From the NCBI RefSeq assembly GCF_002160135.1, contig NZ_NFJZ01000003.1:62001-126000 (forward strand): a stretch of DNA of 64,000 nt, read 5' to 3'. Both the position numbers and the translations under genes were made by a program. The notes beneath the pieces are model-generated. The model was not told where the DNA came from and made no database searches. It saw nothing but the letters and a program-made list of their open reading frames with translations. This document shows positions 21,724 through 32,286 of this stretch, in pieces. Position 1 is the stretch's first letter, and each line of letters starts with the position of its first letter. The DNA is from Lachnoclostridium sp. An196. Lineage in GTDB: Bacteria > Bacillota > Clostridia > Lachnospirales > Lachnospiraceae.

Positions 21724-22257
21724 TTATGCGGTCTTTCTTTCCCTTTTTTTCCGTTTGGCCAGTGGCCGGAAAATGGTCATCCTTCCTATAAAACAGACGA
21801 ACTGTACCATCAGCACTCCGGCCAGTATGCCGATGCTGTCGATGGCCACGTCGCGTTTGGAAGGGCCGCGCCCGGCAACAAATGACTGGTGGTATTCATC
21901 CAGCGCAGCAAAGGCCACGCAAAAGCCTCCTGCCAGGATCGGCAGCCACAGTCCCCGGACCCCGTACACATAGAGGGGGAAGGAGACAGAGACGGCCAAC
22001 AGAAAATATTCGGTCATATGGGCGAGCTTTCGCACGGGATGATGAATCCGTTCTATGTAATAGTCGATCTGGTCGTCGGACCATTCAAGTTCAAAGGCCT
22101 CGTTGGCGGATTCCACGATGATCTCGCTGACTTTGTAGCTCAGGTTGCCGGAAGCGGTACCGTCCTGGGCGGAAAAAGAAAAAATCAGATACATCATCAT
22201 CAGCGCCGGAACGAAGGAGAAAGGCTTTAAAAGCGCTCTTAAAAAGGTTTTCAGCAT
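21724..22257 (-). CDS. VanZ-family membrane protein
   Basis: 177 residues with about four to five hydrophobic helices. Family marks: IFSFSAQDGTASGNLS near residue 25, RKLAHMTEYFLLA near 78, and DEYHQSFVAGRGPSKRDVAID near 122. VanZ of the vancomycin cluster raises teicoplanin resistance; most chromosomal members have no assigned function. Very basic C terminus (KRKKRERK). Downstream of no other gene in the same direction, single-gene unit. Confidence 0.88.
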   Translation of the reverse strand: MLKTFLRALLKPFSFVPALMMMYLIFSFSAQDGTASGNLSYKVSEIIVESANEAFELEWSDDQIDYYIERIHHPVRKLAHMTEYFLLAVSVSFPLYVYGVRGLWLPILAGGFCVAFAALDEYHQSFVAGRGPSKRDVAIDSIGILAGVLMVQFVCFIGRMTIFRPLAKRKKRERKTA

Positions 22258-22429
22258 ATTACAGGTTCCTTTCTCTGAATTTGACCTATCATAGCACTAA
22301 AATTCCGGAATGTCCAGAAACTTAAGAAAAATATAAGAAATGGAGTTTCTTCCGATTCTCACGGATGACCTGTCGGCTAAAACAGAATAAAAAACCGCGG
22401 AAAACAGCCGAAATTCAGCAAAAAACCGC

Positions 22430-22458
22430 TTGACAAGAAAAATCGCCTTTTATATAAT
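22430..22458 (+). promoter_or_regulatory. Promoter of the rpsL-rpsG-fusA operon
   Basis: Consensus TTGACA (22430-22435) and TATAAT (22453-22458), 17-base spacing. The about 100-base leader to rpsL has a short GCATGCG/CGCATG stem; nothing else recognised between 22258 and 22563. Confidence 0.9.
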
Positions 22459-22563
22459 AATCTAGCATGCGTATTTAGGCGCATGTATTTCAGCAAGTCT
22501 GGAATCACAGCAGTCATATTCGCAGGATAGACCTGCCACCAAAATATGCAGGAGGTGAAAGGA

Positions 22564-22986
22564 ATGCCAACATTCAACCAGTTAGTAAGAAAAGGAAGAC
22601 AGACCTCTGTAAAGAAGTCTACTGCACCGGCTCTCCAGAAAGGATTTAACTCTCTGAAGAAGAGACCGACCGACGCATCCGCACCGCAGAAGCGCGGCGT
22701 TTGCACCGCAGTAAAGACCGCGACTCCGAAGAAGCCGAACTCTGCTCTGAGGAAGATCGCCAGAGTACGTCTTTCCAACGGTATCGAAGTTACCAGCTAT
22801 ATTCCGGGTGAAGGACACAACCTTCAGGAGCACAGCGTGGTGCTGATCCGTGGTGGAAGGGTAAAAGACCTTCCGGGTACCAGATATCACATCGTGCGTG
22901 GTACGCTGGATACTGCAGGCGTTGCAAAGAGACGCCAGGCGCGTTCCAAATACGGCGCTAAGAGACCGAAAGACGCTAAGAAATAA
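22564..22986 (+). CDS. rpsL: 30S ribosomal protein S12
   Basis: 140 residues from ATG 22564 ([12 protein letters not shown]). Decoding-centre protein. [20 protein letters not shown] and [19 protein letters not shown] contain the lysines (E. coli 43 and 88 equivalents) whose change gives streptomycin resistance; both are wild type. An upstream ATG at 22546 overlaps the ribosome binding site AGGAGGTG and is rejected. Confidence 0.97.
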   Translation: MPTFNQLVRKGRQTSVKKSTAPALQKGFNSLKKRPTDASAPQKRGVCTAVKTATPKKPNSALRKIARVRLSNGIEVTSYIPGEGHNLQEHSVVLIRGGRVKDLPGTRYHIVRGTLDTAGVAKRRQARSKYGAKRPKDAKK

Positions 22987-23720
<734 letters not shown>

Positions 23721-23765
23721 TAAGCGTGCCTCTCGTTTGGCGACTCGTATAAGGAGGAAAATCCA

Positions 23766-25883
23766 TTGGCTGGAAGAGAATATCCGTTGGAGAGAACCAG
23801 AAATATCGGAATTATGGCTCATATCGATGCGGGTAAGACCACATTGACCGAGCGTATTCTGTATTATACTGGTGTAAACTATAAGATCGGCGATACCCAT
23901 GAAGGTACTGCTACCATGGACTGGATGGAGCAGGAGCAGGAGAGAGGTATCACCATCACTTCTGCAGCAACGACCTGTCACTGGACGCTGCAGGAGAACT
24001 GCAAGCCGAAGCCGGGCGCTCTCGAGCATCGTATCAATATCATTGATACCCCGGGCCATGTGGACTTTACCGTTGAGGTAGAGCGTTCCCTTCGCGTACT
24101 GGACGGCGCTGTCGGCGTGTTCTGTGCGAAGGGCGGTGTAGAGCCTCAGTCCGAGAACGTATGGCGTCAGGCTGACACCTACAATGTACCGCGTATGGCA
24201 TTCATCAACAAGATGGATATCCTGGGTGCAGATTTTTACAATGCGGTGGACATGATCAAGACCCGTCTGGGCAAGAATGCCATCTGCATTCAGCTTCCGA
24301 TCGGAAAGGAAGATGAGTTCAAGGGAATCATCGACCTGTTCGAGATGAAAGCGTATATTTATAATGATGATAAGGGCGAAGATATTTCTATCACGGATAT
24401 CCCGGATGATATGAAAGATGACGCCGAACTGTACCGCACCGAGCTGGTAGAGAAGATCTGCGAGCTGGATGACGACCTGATGATGCAGTATCTGGAGGGC
24501 GAAGAGCCGTCTGTAGAAGAGCTGAAAGCAGTGCTGAGAAAAGCTACCTGTGAGTGTACGGCGGTTCCGGTATGCTGCGGCAGCGCATACAGAAATAAAG
24601 GCGTACAGAAGATGCTGGATGCAGTGATTGAGTACATGCCGGCACCGACCGATATCCCGGCAATCAAGGGCGTGGATATGGAAGGAAATGAAGTGGAAAG
24701 ACATTCTTCTGATGAAGAACCGTTCTCCGCTCTGGCATTTAAGATCATGGCTGACCCGTTCGTAGGTAAGCTGGCGTTCTTCCGTGTGTACTCGGGAACC
24801 ATGAATTCCGGTTCTTATGTATATAACTCGACGAAAGACAAGAAGGAACGCGTGGGCCGTATCCTTCAGATGCACGCGAACAAGAGACAGGAGCTGGATA
24901 AAGTATACTCCGGTGACATCGCGGCGGCGGTTGGATTCAAAGTGACCACTACCGGTGATACCATCTGCGACGAACAGCATCCGGTTATCCTGGAGTCCAT
25001 GGAGTTCCCGGAACCGGTTATCGAGCTGGCCATCGAGCCGAAGACCAAAGCCGGTCAGGGCAAGCTGGGCGAGTCTCTTGCGAAACTGGCAGAGGAAGAC
25101 CCGACTTTCCGTGCGCATACAGATCCGGAGACCGGACAGACCATTATCGCTGGTATGGGCGAGCTTCATCTGGAGATTATCGTAGACCGTCTGCTTCGTG
25201 AGTTCAAAGTAGAAGCGAACGTAGGAGCTCCGCAGGTTGCTTACAAAGAGACCATTACCAAAGCGGTGGACGTGGATTCCAAGTATGCGAAGCAGTCCGG
25301 TGGACGCGGACAGTACGGACACTGTAAAGTACACTTTGAGCCGATGGATGCCAACGGCGAGGAACTGTTCAAGTTTGATTCCACCGTTGTTGGAGGCGCG
25401 ATTCCGAAAGAATACATTCCGGCTGTCGGCGAAGGTATCGAAGAGGCGGCAAAATCCGGTATCCTGGGCGGGTTCCCGGTACTGGGTATTCACGCTACCG
25501 TATATGACGGATCTTACCATGAGGTCGACTCTTCTGAAATGGCGTTCCACATTGCCGGATCTCTGGCATTCAAGGAAGCTATGCAGAAAGCAGGCGCGGT
25601 TCTGCTGGAGCCGATCATGAAGGTAGAGGTAACGACTCCGGAAGATTACATGGGAGACGTTATCGGCGATATCAACTCCCGTCGTGGCCATATCGAGGGT
25701 ATGGAAGATATCGGAGGCGGAAAGATGATCAAAGGTTATGTGCCGCTGGCAGAGATGTTCGGTTATGCAACCGATCTTCGTTCCAGAACGCAGGGACGCG
25801 GTAACTATTCCATGTTCTTTGAGAGATATGAGCAGGTGCCGAAGAGCGTACAGGAAAAAGTTCTGGCTTCAAAAGCAAAATAA
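23766..25883 (+). CDS. fusA: Translation elongation factor G
   Basis: 705 residues from TTG 23766, preceded by AAGGAGG; no ATG fits. Drives tRNA-mRNA translocation with GTP. G motifs: [14 protein letters not shown] (P loop), [11 protein letters not shown] (switch I), [16 protein letters not shown] (switch II), NKMD. Domain IV contains [15 protein letters not shown]. Normal length; EF-G1 type, following rpsG and before tuf. Confidence 0.97.
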   Translation: MAGREYPLERTRNIGIMAHIDAGKTTLTERILYYTGVNYKIGDTHEGTATMDWMEQEQERGITITSAATTCHWTLQENCKPKPGALEHRINIIDTPGHVDFTVEVERSLRVLDGAVGVFCAKGGVEPQSENVWRQADTYNVPRMAFINKMDILGADFYNAVDMIKTRLGKNAICIQLPIGKEDEFKGIIDLFEMKAYIYNDDKGEDISITDIPDDMKDDAELYRTELVEKICELDDDLMMQYLEGEEPSVEELKAVLRKATCECTAVPVCCGSAYRNKGVQKMLDAVIEYMPAPTDIPAIKGVDMEGNEVERHSSDEEPFSALAFKIMADPFVGKLAFFRVYSGTMNSGSYVYNSTKDKKERVGRILQMHANKRQELDKVYSGDIAAAVGFKVTTTGDTICDEQHPVILESMEFPEPVIELAIEPKTKAGQGKLGESLAKLAEEDPTFRAHTDPETGQTIIAGMGELHLEIIVDRLLREFKVEANVGAPQVAYKETITKAVDVDSKYAKQSGGRGQYGHCKVHFEPMDANGEELFKFDSTVVGGAIPKEYIPAVGEGIEEAAKSGILGGFPVLGIHATVYDGSYHEVDSSEMAFHIAGSLAFKEAMQKAGAVLLEPIMKVEVTTPEDYMGDVIGDINSRRGHIEGMEDIGGGKMIKGYVPLAEMFGYATDLRSRTQGRGNYSMFFERYEQVPKSVQEKVLASKAK

Positions 25884-25984
25884 AATGCAAATGGGCTTGC
25901 AAAACAGGTCTATTTGAAATATAATCAAAATTAGCTGATTGCGTAAGAAAACTTAGAAGTTTATCTGTTAAGGAGGAAATCAAA

Positions 25985-27172
25985 ATGGCAAAAGCTAAGT
26001 TCGAGAGAACTAAACCACATTGTAATATTGGTACCATCGGTCATGTAGACCATGGTAAAACCACTCTGACCGCAGCGATCACCAAAGTGCTGGCTGCAAG
26101 AGTTCCGGGCAACACCGCTACTGATTTTGAGAACATTGATAAAGCTCCGGAAGAGAGAGAGCGTGGTATCACCATCTCCACCGCACACGTTGAGTATGAG
26201 ACCGAGCACAGACATTACGCACACGTTGACTGCCCTGGCCATGCTGACTATGTAAAGAACATGATCACCGGTGCAGCACAGATGGACGGCGCTATCCTGG
26301 TAGTAGCAGCTACCGATGGTGTTATGGCTCAGACCAAAGAGCACATCCTTCTGTCCCGTCAGGTAGGTGTTCCGTACATCGTAGTATTCCTGAACAAATG
26401 CGACATGGTAGACGATGAAGAGCTGATCGAGCTGGTTGAGATGGAAGTTACCGAGCAGCTTGAAGAGTACGGCTTCGAAGGATGCCCGATCATCAAAGGT
26501 TCCGCTCTGAAGGCTCTGGAAGATCCGAACGGAGAATGGGGCGATAAGATCATGGAACTCATGAACACTGTTGATGAGTACATTCCGGATCCGCAGCGTG
26601 ATACCGACAAACCGTTCCTGATGCCGGTTGAGGACGTATTCACCATTACCGGACGTGGTACCGTTGCTACTGGTAGAGTAGAGCGTGGTGTGCTTCACCT
26701 GAACGACGAAGTTGAGATCGTTGGTGTTAAAGAAGAGAAGAAGAAAACGGTTGTTACCGGTATTGAGATGTTCCGTAAGCTTCTGGACGAGGCTCAGGCA
26801 GGAGATAACATCGGAGCACTGCTTCGTGGTATCCAGAGAACCGAGATCGTTCGTGGACAGGTTCTTGCAAAACCGGGCAGCGTTACCTGCCATACCAAAT
26901 TTACCGCTCAGGTATACGTTCTGACCAAGGACGAGGGTGGCCGTCATACGCCGTTCTTCAACAACTACAGACCGCAGTTCTATTTCAGAACCACCGATGT
27001 TACCGGTGTTATCTCCCTTCCGGAAGGAACCGAGATGTGCATGCCGGGCGACAACGTTGAGATGACCATCGAGCTGATCCACCCGATCGCTATGGAGCAG
27101 GGTCTTACCTTTGCTATCCGTGAGGGCGGAAGAACCGTTGGTTCCGGACGTGTTGCTACCGTTATCGAGTAA
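25985..27172 (+). CDS. tuf: Translation elongation factor Tu
   Basis: 395 residues. Delivers aminoacyl-tRNA to the ribosome. [15 protein letters not shown] (P loop), [45 protein letters not shown] and the beta-barrel domains with [11 protein letters not shown] and a final [23 protein letters not shown] precedes the ATG. A 101-base gap to fusA shows no strong promoter, so it is probably cotranscribed. Confidence 0.98.
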   Translation: MAKAKFERTKPHCNIGTIGHVDHGKTTLTAAITKVLAARVPGNTATDFENIDKAPEERERGITISTAHVEYETEHRHYAHVDCPGHADYVKNMITGAAQMDGAILVVAATDGVMAQTKEHILLSRQVGVPYIVVFLNKCDMVDDEELIELVEMEVTEQLEEYGFEGCPIIKGSALKALEDPNGEWGDKIMELMNTVDEYIPDPQRDTDKPFLMPVEDVFTITGRGTVATGRVERGVLHLNDEVEIVGVKEEKKKTVVTGIEMFRKLLDEAQAGDNIGALLRGIQRTEIVRGQVLAKPGSVTCHTKFTAQVYVLTKDEGGRHTPFFNNYRPQFYFRTTDVTGVISLPEGTEMCMPGDNVEMTIELIHPIAMEQGLTFAIREGGRTVGSGRVATVIE

Positions 27173-27217
27173 TTTGCGCGTAAGCAATAAAATATACGCC
27201 TGAAAGGCGGAATACAG

Positions 27218-27254
27218 AAACCCCCGAGTGTTTGCTCGTGGGTTTCTTTTTTCT
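27218..27254 (+). terminator. Terminator after tuf
   Basis: AAACCCCCGAG (27218-27228) pairs with CTCGTGGGTTT (27235-27245), followed by a T-rich run. Confidence 0.9.
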
Positions 27255-27331
27255 TTTCAGCTGTAAGACGCCCCAATGTGGTGTATAATTAAAATACAGA
27301 TTGCGGAAGAGAAAGTGGGAAGATATCTGTC

Positions 27332-28660
27332 ATGAGGAAAAAAGGATTATTGTTCGCGGTTTTGTTTATGCTGCTGGCTGGGATGACTGGATGCGGCAGC
27401 GCTCAGGATGAAACAGAAGCTGATATGTCGGAAGATATCTCAGAAGATATTTCGGAGAAAGGGGATCCGGAAACAGAAGCAGATGCCGCGGATGCGCCGG
27501 CGTCAGAGGACGATAGTTCGGATACTTTCGGTACGCGCATACAGGATCAGACGTTTCAGACAGATCTGGGCGAATGGGGCAACGTGACATTTGCAGCCTA
27601 TGCCCCGGAAAACAGTTCTTTTGCGGCGGACGGCATGAATCCGGATGTGAGATTCTACCTCATGGAGGATGGACAGGTATTGTATGAATTCCCCGGATGG
27701 AATGAGGAACACACCAATTCAGATCTGTTCCTGGCTGTGTCTGCAGTGGCGTTTAAGGATTACAATGAAGACGGACTGGATGATGTGATCACAATCTGCG
27801 AGTATGAGACCATGTCAGGTGAAGGGTATCAGCTTGCCCGGATATACTTTCAGCTGGAAAACAAACAGGGATTCGAGGAAGATCAGCTGCTTACAGAGTA
27901 CCTGATTAAAAACCGCCTGACAGACAATGTGGCGGCAATCATGGACGCGAAGGAGGACTACTGGGATTACCTTGCATCTATGGATGGACAGAGGAGTACG
28001 TACAGTCAGACGCGGGTGATTGCGGAAAACAGGGATATGTGGGCCGGGGATCCGGACTATGCCGACGACCTTTATCAGTATGCGGTTGCGGACCTGGATC
28101 ACAACGGCAGATATGAGGTGGTCGTCTCCAACATGGGCGGAACCGGTATGTATACCTACAGCAGATTTTATGAAATCAATGAGAACTATGACGGATTAGC
28201 AGAGTGTGAGACTGATTTTGTGGAGGGCGATTCCCAGCCGGATCTTATGACCGGATCCATGGGAGGATCTGAAGCGCCTACCAATACTGCCAGTTTACTG
28301 AAAACATATATGAATGAACAGGGCGAGTTTTATTATGCGGTTTACGATACCATGAAAAATGGAGCCGCAGAATATTATGAGAATGTTCGTTCTCTTACGC
28401 TGCAGGATGGAAAGATCCTGACAACTCCCATTGCCTACCGCACAACCATATATAATGGAGAAACGCCCAGTGTAACCTGTACAGACGCTTCGGGGAATTC
28501 CATATCAGAAGAAGATTACGAAAATGCAGCGGACAAATATTTTGCCGGATGGCAGGAGAGCGAGACATGGCTTGGATGGCAGGATATGAATGATCTGGGA
28601 AGTACTGCGGAGGAGATTGCAGCACAGCTGGACCAGTCTTTGAATGTGTTTTTATATTAG
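27332..28660 (+). CDS. Secreted lipoprotein with acidic repeat-like segments
   Basis: 442 residues. Signal peptide with lipobox-like GMTGC (Cys about 21), then a long Glu/Asp/Ala linker to residue 60. Two segments look like calcium-binding DxNxDGxxD loops of FG-GAP/VCBS-type propellers: DYNEDGLDDVITI and DLDHNGRYEVVVS. No enzymatic motif found. Single-gene unit after the tuf terminator. Function not recognised; a surface protein is all that can be said. Confidence 0.75.
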   Translation: MRKKGLLFAVLFMLLAGMTGCGSAQDETEADMSEDISEDISEKGDPETEADAADAPASEDDSSDTFGTRIQDQTFQTDLGEWGNVTFAAYAPENSSFAADGMNPDVRFYLMEDGQVLYEFPGWNEEHTNSDLFLAVSAVAFKDYNEDGLDDVITICEYETMSGEGYQLARIYFQLENKQGFEEDQLLTEYLIKNRLTDNVAAIMDAKEDYWDYLASMDGQRSTYSQTRVIAENRDMWAGDPDYADDLYQYAVADLDHNGRYEVVVSNMGGTGMYTYSRFYEINENYDGLAECETDFVEGDSQPDLMTGSMGGSEAPTNTASLLKTYMNEQGEFYYAVYDTMKNGAAEYYENVRSLTLQDGKILTTPIAYRTTIYNGETPSVTCTDASGNSISEEDYENAADKYFAGWQESETWLGWQDMNDLGSTAEEIAAQLDQSLNVFLY

Positions 28661-28708
28661 TAGAACGAGATGTGAAATAGTGGAATAGTGGAAAGAAAAA
28701 TTTTTTCT

Positions 28709-28842
28709 TGTACCTTACTTTTATATGTGATATATTGATAATAGAAAAAGGAAAGCCAAACACATACGGCCTACCCGAAAACTAATAACTTTACCTCATA
28801 TGAGGCAGCCGTCACTAGTGCGAATAGTGGCGGCTATTTTTT
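28709..28842 (+). ncRNA. Putative antisense RNA to the holin-like toxin mRNA
   Basis: A promoter-like TTGTAC (28709) and TATATT (28731), then about 95 bases from near 28745 to the hairpin GCCGTCACTA/TAGTGGCGGC (28809-28835) followed by TTTTTT. The 3' end overlaps the 3' end of the convergent toxin gene, as in TxpA/RatA-type type I systems. The RNA itself is inferred. Confidence 0.55.
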
Positions 28843-28932
28843 CCCCTTAAATATCCCGTAGAAGAGACCTATAAGGGCTACGATGAAGAGACCTATCTGG
28901 ATCAAGTCCGAATATGTAACATACATCGGCAT
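28834..28932 (-). CDS. Small holin-like membrane toxin, 32 residues
   Basis: Minus-strand ORF beginning MPMYVTYSDLIQIGLFIVAL and ending in a charged GIFKGKK tail, with one transmembrane helix (about residues 9-27). AAAGGAGGGCG precedes the ATG. Size, the TYSDLIQ-type start, single helix and Lys tail match the putative holin-like toxin family often paired with antisense RNAs in Firmicutes. Two anti-Shine-Dalgarno CCCTCC segments in its own 5' leader (28975-28970 and 28999-28994 on the minus strand) could mask the start. Too short for usual ORF calling. Confidence 0.8.
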   Translation of the reverse strand: MPMYVTYSDLIQIGLFIVALIGLFYGIFKGKK

Positions 28933-28969
28933 CGCCCTCCTTTCTTTTGAATCTAAAGGATACAAACCT

Positions 28970-29042
28970 GGAGGGTTAGCCCCTCCGAAACTCGGAGGGT
29001 AGACCGCCTTTTATGTGTTTTGGCTTTCCTGCATTTAGTATA
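28970..29042 (-). promoter_or_regulatory. Toxin promoter and structured 5' leader
   Basis: TATACT (29042-29037, minus) with a weak -35 near 29067. The transcript would start near GGAAAGCCAAAACACATA (29029-29012), nearly identical to the start of the convergent RNA (28750-28766), and then form a CCCTCCGAG/CTCGGAGGG-type hairpin (28979-29000). Confidence 0.5.
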
Positions 29043-29105
29043 GCATATTACTGCATATATCTCTCAATTGTGTTATTCGCTGAATAACAGGTTCAGTTTA
29101 TTAGT

Positions 29106-29666
29106 CTATTTCAGCTGCATTCCATCCTTGAATGCATTTCCAACTTTCTCACCCAGTTTCAGATACGCATTGTTGACCGGATCGAAGGTGATCGGCTCCA
29201 GCTTCGCGGGATCGATCTTGCCATTCTCATCGAGGATGCGCTCGTCTGCGCTGACATTGACGATCTCGCCTACCAGGCGGCAGGTCTCGGGATCATAGCT
29301 GACCAGTGTGCACTCCAGAGTCATGGGAAGCTCATCGATCAACGGAGCGTCCACAAATTCGGACTTTGTGGCATGGAATCCGGCTTTCTCGAATTTATCA
29401 GGCACTTTATTTCCGGAGACGATACCGACATAATCGCAGGCAACCACGTGGGCTGCATCTGCCATACTGACGGTAAAGGCTTTGCGGGCCTGAATATTTT
29501 TCACTGTTTTATGTCCGGCGCTCAGGCACATGGAGATCTGCGTGTCGTCGCTGATCCCGCCCCAGGCAGCGTTCATGGCGTCCGGCGTGCCGTTTTCATC
29601 ATAGGCGGCGATGATCAACACCGGCTGCGGATAAGTATAGGGCTTGGCCCCGAAATTTTTTCTCAT
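29106..29666 (-). CDS. Flavin reductase-like FMN-binding protein
   Basis: 186 residues, flavoredoxin/flavin reductase (FMN-binding split barrel) family. Seen: PQPVLIIAAYDENGTPDAMNAAW at the start (the FMN-binding strand pair), SAGHKTVKNIQARKAFTVSM, and CDYVGIVSGNKVPDKFEKAG. Such proteins carry FMN and pass electrons to partner enzymes or quinones; the partner is unknown. AGGAGG precedes ATG 29666. It is followed upstream by a truncated LysR gene, which may once have controlled it. Confidence 0.9.
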   Translation of the reverse strand: MRKNFGAKPYTYPQPVLIIAAYDENGTPDAMNAAWGGISDDTQISMCLSAGHKTVKNIQARKAFTVSMADAAHVVACDYVGIVSGNKVPDKFEKAGFHATKSEFVDAPLIDELPMTLECTLVSYDPETCRLVGEIVNVSADERILDENGKIDPAKLEPITFDPVNNAYLKLGEKVGNAFKDGMQLK

Positions 29667-29703
29667 AGCAATACCTCCTGTATGATGATAGAATAATACG
29701 ACG

Positions 29704-30054
29704 TTACAGACTTATTGTAGCACTGAGGAAGAGAGGGTACAAGAGGCTCTCTTTTGAATTGTTTCCCTCCTGGATAGAACCGGCTTCTTCGATGGAATGT
29801 TCGAAGTATCGGATAATATTTTTCCATTGTATATATAGTTCTCTCCCGGCCGGTGTCAGCTGCATTTTTCCATGATCCCGGACAAAGAGAATTAAGCCCA
29901 GTTCCTGCTGGATATTCTGTATTGTTTTGCTGACCATGGGCTGGGTTACGTGCAGACGCTCCGCGGCGGCGGAGAAACTTCCGTATTCTGCAGCTTCTAT
30001 GAAAATGCGTACATGGTTCAGCTTCAGATTAAATAAATCGATCTGCTTCAGCAT
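29704..30054 (-). pseudogene. LysR-family regulator, truncated after the DNA-binding domain
   Basis: 116 residues. The winged helix is complete (FIEAAEYGSFSAAAERLHVT, QPMVSKTIQNIQQELGLILF, LTPAGRELY) with the linker helix, but at about residue 92 the sequence becomes unrelated (GSIQEGNNSKESLLYPLF) and stops. The effector domain of about 200 residues is missing and there is no room for it before the next gene. Probably a deletion product; a free DNA-binding domain could still bind its sites. Confidence 0.82.
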
Positions 30055-30154
30055 AATGATTCCCCCTTTTCACTTCATCATATCAGAATGAATTCTAAAA
30101 TGCCAGCACATCACAAAATGCAATAAAAATTTATCGTAATTCAATAAAAATATA

Positions 30155-30183
30155 TTGACAATCGGTTGCGGCAGTGATATCCT
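30155..30183 (+). promoter_or_regulatory. Promoter of the DUF2975 operon
   Basis: TTGACA (30155-30160) and TATCCT (30178-30183) with 17-base spacing, divergent from the truncated LysR gene. Confidence 0.78.
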
Positions 30184-30241
30184 GTCTTCAAAAGGAGCAC
30201 GGAAATTCATGGAGAACGTGCCGGATTCTGAGGAGGCTGTG

Positions 30242-30688
30242 ATGAAAGACCGATTGACGATATTTACCAAGTGGATGCTGGACGCCATGTTTGTGGGAGG
30301 AATTCTGGTGACGCTGACGCTGCCGTTCAGCATCCGTTTTTATGGGACGATCAATCCCCGTTTTGAACAGTATTACGGACAGATGGTGCTGTTGTTTGCC
30401 GTTTCCGGACTGCTGGCGGTGCTGATTATCCGGGAACTCAGGAAGATCTTTGCAAGCGTCCTGGCGGACGACTGTTTTGTGAGAGAGAATGTGGAGAGCC
30501 TGAACCGGATGGGGACTTACAGTTTTCTGATCGTCCTGGTGAGCGTGGGGAGGGCCTGTCTGTATCTGACGCCGGCGGTACTGGTCATCGTCCTGGTTTT
30601 TATTGTGGCGGGTTTGTTCAGCAAGGTATTGGCCCAGGTTTTCGACCGGGCGGTGAATTACAAACTGGAGAATGATCTGACGATCTGA
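30242..30688 (+). CDS. DUF2975 membrane protein
   Basis: 148 residues from ATG 30242, which GAGGAGG precedes; ATG 30209 is an alternative, and the longer frame from 30155 starts inside the promoter. Four hydrophobic helices: about 10-30, 43-63, 87-107 and 112-130. The pattern matches DUF2975 membrane proteins, which nearly always come just before a small XRE regulator, as here (30709). Role unknown; the pair is thought to sense or control something at the membrane. Confidence 0.82.
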   Translation: MKDRLTIFTKWMLDAMFVGGILVTLTLPFSIRFYGTINPRFEQYYGQMVLLFAVSGLLAVLIIRELRKIFASVLADDCFVRENVESLNRMGTYSFLIVLVSVGRACLYLTPAVLVIVLVFIVAGLFSKVLAQVFDRAVNYKLENDLTI

Positions 30689-30708
30689 CGGAAGGGACGG
30701 GATAGAAT

Positions 30709-30942
30709 ATGGCGATTATCATCAATCTGGATGTCATGATGGCAAAGAGAAAGATCGGACTGACGGAGCTGGCAAGGGAAGTGGATATTACGCTGGCGAA
30801 TCTGTCCATACTGAAGAATAACAAGGCGAAAGCGGTACGCCTGACTACGTTGGACGCCATCTGCCGGGCGCTGGACTGCCAACCGGGAGATCTGCTGGAG
30901 TATGTGCCGGACGAGGAAGAGAAAGGAGGAGCGGAATCATGA
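30709..30942 (+). CDS. Small XRE-family regulator (HTH_26/YozG type)
   Basis: 77 residues, almost only a helix-turn-helix: MMAKRKIGLTELAREVDITL then ANLSILKNNKAKAVRLTTLD and ICRALDCQPGDLLEY. Companion of the DUF2975 gene 20 bases upstream. Its end overlaps the start of the DUF4173 gene by four bases, so the three genes form an operon. Confidence 0.9.
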   Translation: MAIIINLDVMMAKRKIGLTELAREVDITLANLSILKNNKAKAVRLTTLDAICRALDCQPGDLLEYVPDEEEKGGAES

Positions 30943-32282
30943 ATACAGACAAGAGAGTAACTGCGGACCGGAGGGACCGTATCTTTGCGCTGATTTATCT
31001 GCTGCTCGGATATGGATTTATCTACACTTTTTCTGCGGGATATTTTGGAAGAAATCTGGCCCTATTTACGGTTTGCTACGTGGCGGTGGTGCTGGCGTAC
31101 AATCTGGGGAAGGGAAAGAAACTGACCGTGGAGAGCGTGTTTTGGGCGTGCGCGGTTATCGGGATCGGCGTGCCGGGAGCATTCTGGAGCATTATGCCGG
31201 GGCTGCAGGTACTCGCTCTGATTGTGGCGGCTGCCTACTGGACGCTGACGGCGTCGGGCAGACTTCTGGAAGAAGGGAAGACCTCCCGCTGGATATTTTT
31301 TGATCTGTGGAATGCGGGCATCTTCGTACCGTTTTCCAATTTTGGCTGCCAGCTGCGGGTCCTGCTGGGAGGAGAGAGAGAGGGTACCGGCACAGAAGAA
31401 ATAAAGGGAGCGGTTCCGGAAGAGAAAGCAGGAGCAGGCGGGGGCGCCAGACGGATGCGGTATGCGGCCGGCATCGGATGCGGACTGATACTGGCCATTC
31501 CCCTGCTGATGATCGTTTTGCCGCTTTTGTCCAGCGCGGATGCCAGATTTGAGGCGGCGCTCGGCGGTCTGGGGATTTATCTGTCGGAACATTTCCTGGC
31601 GACTCTGATAAGGATCCTGTTTTCTCTTCCCGTATCGGCGTATCTGTTTGGATTGGTTTACGGCAGTATCCGGGGCCGTTATACGGACCGGATCGACTGC
31701 GAAAAGGTAAGGGCGGCCGGAGAGAAAGCAAGAATGCTTCCGGATACGGCATTCTATACGGCGCTGGGGATTCTGTGTCTGGTTTATGTGCTTTTTATCT
31801 GGCTCCAGGCGGAATATCTGTTTTCCGCGTTCGCGGGGATCCGGCCGGAGGGCTTTACGTATGCAGAATATGCAAGGCAGGGATTTTTCGAGCTGTGCGT
31901 GATCTCGTTTTTTAATCTGTTCTTCCTTTTGTGCGCGTCGCTTTTTTCGGAACATCGGATGGAAGAAAATAAGGGACTGCGTATCCTGAATGTCGTATTA
32001 TCTGTATTGACATTACTGCTTATTGTCACGGCCATGAGCAAGCTGGTCATGTATATAGATGTGTATGGACTGACCGTGAACCGGATCCTGCCGCAGACGT
32101 TCATGATCTGGATGGCGGTCGTGTATGCGGCCATGATCCTGCGTCAGCGGAAGGTTTTTCCCATGGCGAAGATCTGTATCATGACAGGCGCGGTACTGTT
32201 TGTGCTGCTCTGTGTAGTACCGGTGGAGGACTGTGTGCAGGCTTACAACATATGGGCGAGAAACCTTGGGCTGATCCGGTAA
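30939..32282 (+). CDS. DUF4173-type multi-pass membrane protein
   Basis: 447 residues with about 12 hydrophobic helices and a charged cytoplasmic loop near residues 145-170 (Glu/Gly/Ala rich). The segment YAEYARQGFFELCVISFFNLF near residue 305 is characteristic of DUF4173 proteins. ATG overlaps the XRE stop (ATGA). No transport motif recognised. It ends four bases from the convergent histidine kinase gene, with no terminator in between, so transcripts probably overlap. Confidence 0.8.
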   Translation: MNTDKRVTADRRDRIFALIYLLLGYGFIYTFSAGYFGRNLALFTVCYVAVVLAYNLGKGKKLTVESVFWACAVIGIGVPGAFWSIMPGLQVLALIVAAAYWTLTASGRLLEEGKTSRWIFFDLWNAGIFVPFSNFGCQLRVLLGGEREGTGTEEIKGAVPEEKAGAGGGARRMRYAAGIGCGLILAIPLLMIVLPLLSSADARFEAALGGLGIYLSEHFLATLIRILFSLPVSAYLFGLVYGSIRGRYTDRIDCEKVRAAGEKARMLPDTAFYTALGILCLVYVLFIWLQAEYLFSAFAGIRPEGFTYAEYARQGFFELCVISFFNLFFLLCASLFSEHRMEENKGLRILNVVLSVLTLLLIVTAMSKLVMYIDVYGLTVNRILPQTFMIWMAVVYAAMILRQRKVFPMAKICIMTGAVLFVLLCVVPVEDCVQAYNIWARNLGLIR

Positions 32283-32286
32283 GCGG

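Noticed and set aside
28750-29029. pAD1-par-like direct repeats in the small toxin locus
   Set aside because: The repeated 5' segments are inverted, not direct, so the two RNAs would not pair through them as in par.
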